Below, one piece after another: positions 60,907 through 64,000 of a stretch of 64,000 nucleotides of DNA (its first letter is position 1; the number at the start of each line of letters is the position of its first letter). The notes beneath the pieces are model-generated. The model searched no databases and had not been told where the DNA came from. It was given only the letters and a program-made list of their open reading frames with translations. The position numbers and the translations under genes were made by a program. This DNA is from JAVBQF01 sp031549195 (GTDB lineage Bacteria; Bacillota_I; Bacilli_A; RF39; UBA660), in NCBI GenBank assembly GCA_031549195.1, contig JAVBQF010000010.1, positions 1-64,000 on the forward strand, written 5' to 3'.

Positions 60907-60935
60907 ACAATATTAAATAAGAAATAAATTGACAA
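60907..60935 (-). promoter_or_regulatory. Promoter of trpS
   Basis: On the minus strand TTGTCA (60935-60930) and TATTGT (60912-60907) are 17 bases apart. Confidence 0.55.
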
Positions 60936-60956
60936 TGGTATTTATATGTTTATAAT
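60929..60956 (+). promoter_or_regulatory. Promoter of the 60984 gene, sharing its -35 with trpS
   Basis: TTGACA (60929-60934) and TATAAT (60951-60956), spaced 16, are both perfect consensus hexamers. The -35 occupies the same bases as the trpS -35 on the opposite strand. Confidence 0.6.
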
Positions 60957-60983
60957 AATTAAATAGAAGAAAAGGTGATTACT

Positions 60984-61253
60984 ATGGAACTTTCAAGTAT
61001 TAGAAATACCAGGTTAACAAGAAATGCTTTTTCAGCATTAACAAGCACTTTCTTGGTTGTGTCATCAATAAATGTGATAAACCAAGATTCGCCTTTAGCG
61101 TGCATTATTTTAGGAGGTATATCTGCTATTGGAGTTGTCACTAATAATGGAAAATTAAGAAGGCTAAGAGAAGAAAATAATTTAGAAATAAGACCAACAA
61201 TAAAGAGATTAAAAACAAGTAAATTTAATCCTAAAAATTGGAGTTTGAAATAA
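60984..61253 (+). CDS. Small membrane hypothetical protein
   Basis: The 89-residue protein has a Ser/Thr-rich start, two hydrophobic stretches (FSALTSTFLVVSSINVI and ACIILGGISAIGVVT) and a basic C-terminal tail of about 40 residues (KLRRLREENN..., KRLKTSKFNPKNWSLK). It is probably anchored at the membrane with a cytoplasmic tail. AAAGGTG precedes the ATG. No family was recognised; its promoter is the strongest consensus seen in this window. Confidence 0.5.
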   Translation: MELSSIRNTRLTRNAFSALTSTFLVVSSINVINQDSPLACIILGGISAIGVVTNNGKLRRLREENNLEIRPTIKRLKTSKFNPKNWSLK

Positions 61254-61272
61254 GAGTGAAGAACTCTTTTTA
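61252..61272 (+). terminator. Terminator of the 60984 gene
   Basis: AAGAGT-GAAGA-ACTCTT followed by TTTT. Confidence 0.75.
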
Positions 61273-61328
61273 ATTGACAAAACATCAATAATAATCTATC
61301 ATTTACTTATGATAGGGTGATGTGTGTG

Positions 61329-64000
61329 ATGGATAAATTAAAAATAAGAAAAAGTGAAAAAGCCTTTACGTTAATAGAAATATTATCGGTTATTGTTATA
61401 CTTGGAATACTTATACTAATTGCAGTACCATCAATTAGCAATTATATAAGAGATTCAAGAAAAGATGCATATGTTGCCTCTGCAAAACAGTATATAACAA
61501 CGATGGCATCGAAACTATCAAATTATGATTTCACTGATGAAGAGGTATTATATTATGTACCAATACAATGTTTGAAAACGGAAAAAGCTAAAAATAAAAG
61601 TCCATTTGGTGAATGGATGGAAGCCTATGTAGTTGTAACATATGACGAAGTAAAAGGATTTGAATATTTTTGGACTAGCTATGATAGTGCAACATATGGA
61701 GTAAGCCTTGTTAGTGAAACTGCATTAGAAAGAAGTCAAGTTGTAAGCGGAGTGACAAAGTTAGATAAAAATATATCAGTTAATAATAAATTAAAAAGAG
61801 GAATGATAAATGCTACCACATGTAAGGATGAGCCAATTATAGTGGGCGTAACTCCTGATAATGAAGAAGAAGAAGAGGAAGATCCAAATATGCCAACTAT
61901 ACCAGTAACAAATGGTGGTTGTTTTGAATTTAACTCATCAAAAAAAACAATAACAAAATATTATCAATATGAAGATAATGATTCATCAAAACCAGTATGT
62001 CCAAAGGAAGTAAAAATACCAGTCAAAATAGGTGGGATTTCAATAAATAAAATTGCATCTGGGGCTTTTTCGGATAAGGGTTTAACAGCACTAGAAATAT
62101 CAAGTGGAATAACATCGATTGGGTCTCAGGCATTTGAAAATAATGAAATAAAAACGGTAAAGATAGCAAATACGATTAAAACTATAGAAAGCCATGCTTT
62201 TTCAAATAACTTAATTGAAAGGGTATCTTTGAAAGGTAGCGAAATAAATATAGGTATATCAGCATTTGAAAACAATAAGATTACAACATTAATATTGGGA
62301 ACTGGTATAACTTCAATACCCGAAAAAGCTTTTTATAACAATCTGATTACAAGCTTAACGATACCAAATACTGTAACTAATATAAATGCCTTTGCATTTG
62401 CGAACAATCTAATAGAAACTGTTGACTTGCAAAATAATATAACAAGTATAGGTGTATCAGCTTTTGAAAACAATAAAATTACAACATTGACATTAGGTGA
62501 TGCCATAACTTCAATACCCGAAAAGGCCTTTTGTAACAATTTAATTACAAACCTAATAATACCTAATGCTGTGACTAATATCGATTCTCAAGCTTTTGCA
62601 AGCAACAAGATTGAGGCTTTAGATATTGGGGAAGGTCTAACTGAAATAAAGGAAGAGACATTCTTGAATAATCTTATTACAAGTATAGCAATACCAGACA
62701 ACATAACAACTATAGGCGCATCAGCATTTGAAAATAACCTAATTAATAATTTAAATATTGGAGATGGCTTAATAACGATAGAGGAACGAGCATTTGCAAT
62801 AAATAGTATAGCTGAAACATCAATACCATCTAATGTAAAAAATATAGGAGATAATGCATTTATAAATAATGAAGAAACAAGTACTTTAAATGTGGATAGT
62901 GCTTATAAAACAATAGAGGGATCTCCGTGGGGAGCATTCAAAGTAAATTGGATTGGCGACGAAGCAGGAACAACAACTATAAGATGTTTTGCCTTTGATA
63001 GTAATACTAATACTATAACTGGTTATTACAATTATATGGATAATAATAGTGAAAATGAATCATGTCCAAAAGCAGTTGTAATTCCAACCAATATTTCAGG
63101 AATTCCAGTAAAAACAATAGCTGCTTCAGCCTTTGCAAGTAAAAAGTTAACTTCGGTATTAATAGGAAGCAATGTAATTACGATAGGTGCATCAGCATTC
63201 AAAAACAATGTAATAACAACATTAACAATTGGAAGCAAGGTAACAACAATTAAGTCTGAAGCTTTTAGTACAAATTCAATAAAGAATGTAATAATACCAA
63301 ACAGCGTAACAACAATAGAAGCATCAGCCTTTTACAACAATGTAATAACAACATTGTCGCTTGGAACAGGTTTAAAAACAATAGGTGCAAGTGCGTTTAA
63401 TACAAACTCAATAAAGAGTGTAACAATACCAAATAGTGTAACAACAATAGGTACAAGTGCCTTCTATAACAATCAAATAGCAACATTATCTATTGGTACT
63501 GGAGTAAAAATAATTGATGCCAGTACATTTAATACAAATCAAATAAAAACTCTTACAATACCAAATAATATAACAACTATAGGTCAAGGTGCATTTCACA
63601 ACAATGTAATAGAAACATTAACATTGGGAAGCGGATTGACAACAATTGAAAAAAGTGCGTTTAGTACAAATTTGATAAAGAGTGTGACAATACCCAATAG
63701 TGTAACTTCAATAGGAGAAACAGCATTTTTAAATAATGTAATAACCACATTAACCCTAGGAACAGGATTAACAACAATAGGTACAAGTGCCTTTAGCACA
63801 AACCAGATAAAAAGTTTAGTAATACCAAATAATGTGACTTCAATAGGAGAAACAGCATTCTTTAAAAATCAGATAACCACATTAACACTCGGGACAGGAT
63901 TAACAACAATAGAAGCAAGTACGTTTAGTACAAATCAACTAGCAAGCGTAACAATACCAAATAATATTATAACAATAAAAGAAACAGCATTTTACACCAA
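61329..64000 (+). CDS. Prepilin-headed surface protein with leucine-rich (BspA-type) repeats, 3' end outside window
   Basis: The open frame starts at ATG 61329 and runs off the window with at least 890 residues. The prepilin motif is A12-FTLIE (Glu at +5) followed by a hydrophobic helix to residue 36. The head to about residue 170 matches the gene at 23781: YYVPIQC, SPFGEWMEAYVVVTY, FWTSYDSA, and a second Cys at 165. A Glu/Pro linker (178-195) leads to LRR_5/BspA-like repeats of about 23 residues (LTTIGTSAF.., ITTLTLGTG.., SVTIPNSV..). It is probably exported, processed by a prepilin peptidase and displayed. Near-identical repeat units suggest recent expansion. Confidence 0.85.
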   Translation, partial: MDKLKIRKSEKAFTLIEILSVIVILGILILIAVPSISNYIRDSRKDAYVASAKQYITTMASKLSNYDFTDEEVLYYVPIQCLKTEKAKNKSPFGEWMEAYVVVTYDEVKGFEYFWTSYDSATYGVSLVSETALERSQVVSGVTKLDKNISVNNKLKRGMINATTCKDEPIIVGVTPDNEEEEEEDPNMPTIPVTNGGCFEFNSSKKTITKYYQYEDNDSSKPVCPKEVKIPVKIGGISINKIASGAFSDKGLTALEISSGITSIGSQAFENNEIKTVKIANTIKTIESHAFSNNLIERVSLKGSEINIGISAFENNKITTLILGTGITSIPEKAFYNNLITSLTIPNTVTNINAFAFANNLIETVDLQNNITSIGVSAFENNKITTLTLGDAITSIPEKAFCNNLITNLIIPNAVTNIDSQAFASNKIEALDIGEGLTEIKEETFLNNLITSIAIPDNITTIGASAFENNLINNLNIGDGLITIEERAFAINSIAETSIPSNVKNIGDNAFINNEETSTLNVDSAYKTIEGSPWGAFKVNWIGDEAGTTTIRCFAFDSNTNTITGYYNYMDNNSENESCPKAVVIPTNISGIPVKTIAASAFASKKLTSVLIGSNVITIGASAFKNNVITTLTIGSKVTTIKSEAFSTNSIKNVIIPNSVTTIEASAFYNNVITTLSLGTGLKTIGASAFNTNSIKSVTIPNSVTTIGTSAFYNNQIATLSIGTGVKIIDASTFNTNQIKTLTIPNNITTIGQGAFHNNVIETLTLGSGLTTIEKSAFSTNLIKSVTIPNSVTSIGETAFLNNVITTLTLGTGLTTIGTSAFSTNQIKSLVIPNNVTSIGETAFFKNQITTLTLGTGLTTIEASTFSTNQLASVTIPNNIITIKETAFYT

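Noticed and set aside
60869..60928. Possible T-box leader for trpS
   Set aside because: The interval between promoter and ATG is only about 40 bases and lacks the T-box sequence and specifier stem.
63032..63799. Minus-strand open frames within the LRR region
   Set aside because: They are antisense translations of the repeated LRR units and repeat with the same period.

Overview
The window looks like chromosome from an anaerobic, spore-forming, very low-GC Bacillota (Firmicutes), probably a gut-type Clostridia/Bacilli relative. The base composition is strongly AT-rich. UGA acts as a normal stop (for example 57774-57776). There is an oxygen-independent ribonucleotide reductase, a CotJ spore-coat operon, FeoAB ferrous iron uptake, DXP isoprenoid synthesis and a large 2-hydroxyacyl-CoA dehydratase-activator-like protein. 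The only RNA gene seen is one tRNA-His. No rRNA, CRISPR array, transposase or intact integrase was recognised.

Region by region. 1-4320: an Asn-rich small protein with a 9-codon leader ORF, a minus-strand group (Nif3-like CutA/PII-type domain, HhH-GPD-like protein, ClbS/DfsB-like protein, and a PUA/ASCH-like gene interrupted by a stop codon), and a DEAD-box RNA helicase with a terminator-like hairpin in its leader. 4437-11123: an accessory patchwork of small single genes (ABM-like, 3-methyladenine glycosylase, DUF2000, HIT-like, DUF2200, DUF1801, Imm5-like, CYTH, peptidase S51-Nudix fusion) ending at tRNA-His. The S51-Nudix gene sits in a 1.6-kb segment bounded by a perfect 21-bp inverted repeat and a diverged 69-bp direct repeat. 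11245-16572: a CofE-like ligase, the cotJ operon with CotJA and CotJB apparently fused, a pyruvate-kinase-like protein lacking the C-terminal domain, and an SDR/YnbB pair.

17046-20086 is the anaerobic ribonucleotide reductase operon. The catalytic subunit stops before the glycyl-radical domain, which is encoded as a separate 57-residue ORF in the same frame, followed directly by the activase nrdG. 20155-36153 holds a Ca-type P-ATPase, a prepilin-headed GLUG-repeat surface protein, an SF1 helicase, a DAG-kinase-like lipid kinase, several exported proteins, a zinc-ribbon/TPM pair and dxs. 36213-49380 holds Fic, a thioredoxin-fold lipoprotein, feoAB, membrane proteins, an ABC-F ATPase, rhodanese, UPF0316, DedA/VTT, rmuC and a 3D-domain wall protein. 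49465-60868 holds a conserved unknown, the 1417-residue activator-like protein, tex, a P-loop kinase, a sigma/anti-sigma pair and trpS. The window ends inside a second prepilin-headed protein carrying leucine-rich (BspA-type) repeats.

The strongest leads are: (1) the split glycyl-radical domain of NrdD; (2) two distant genes that share a near-equivalent pseudopilin head of about 175 residues with a conserved Cys pair but carry unrelated repeat passengers (GLUG versus LRR), suggesting a modular surface-display family; (3) the repeat-bounded cassette beside tRNA-His; and (4) compact regulatory structures (helicase leader hairpin, feoA Shine-Dalgarno hairpin, divergent promoters sharing one -35 element). 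All family assignments were made by reading motifs. No database search was run.
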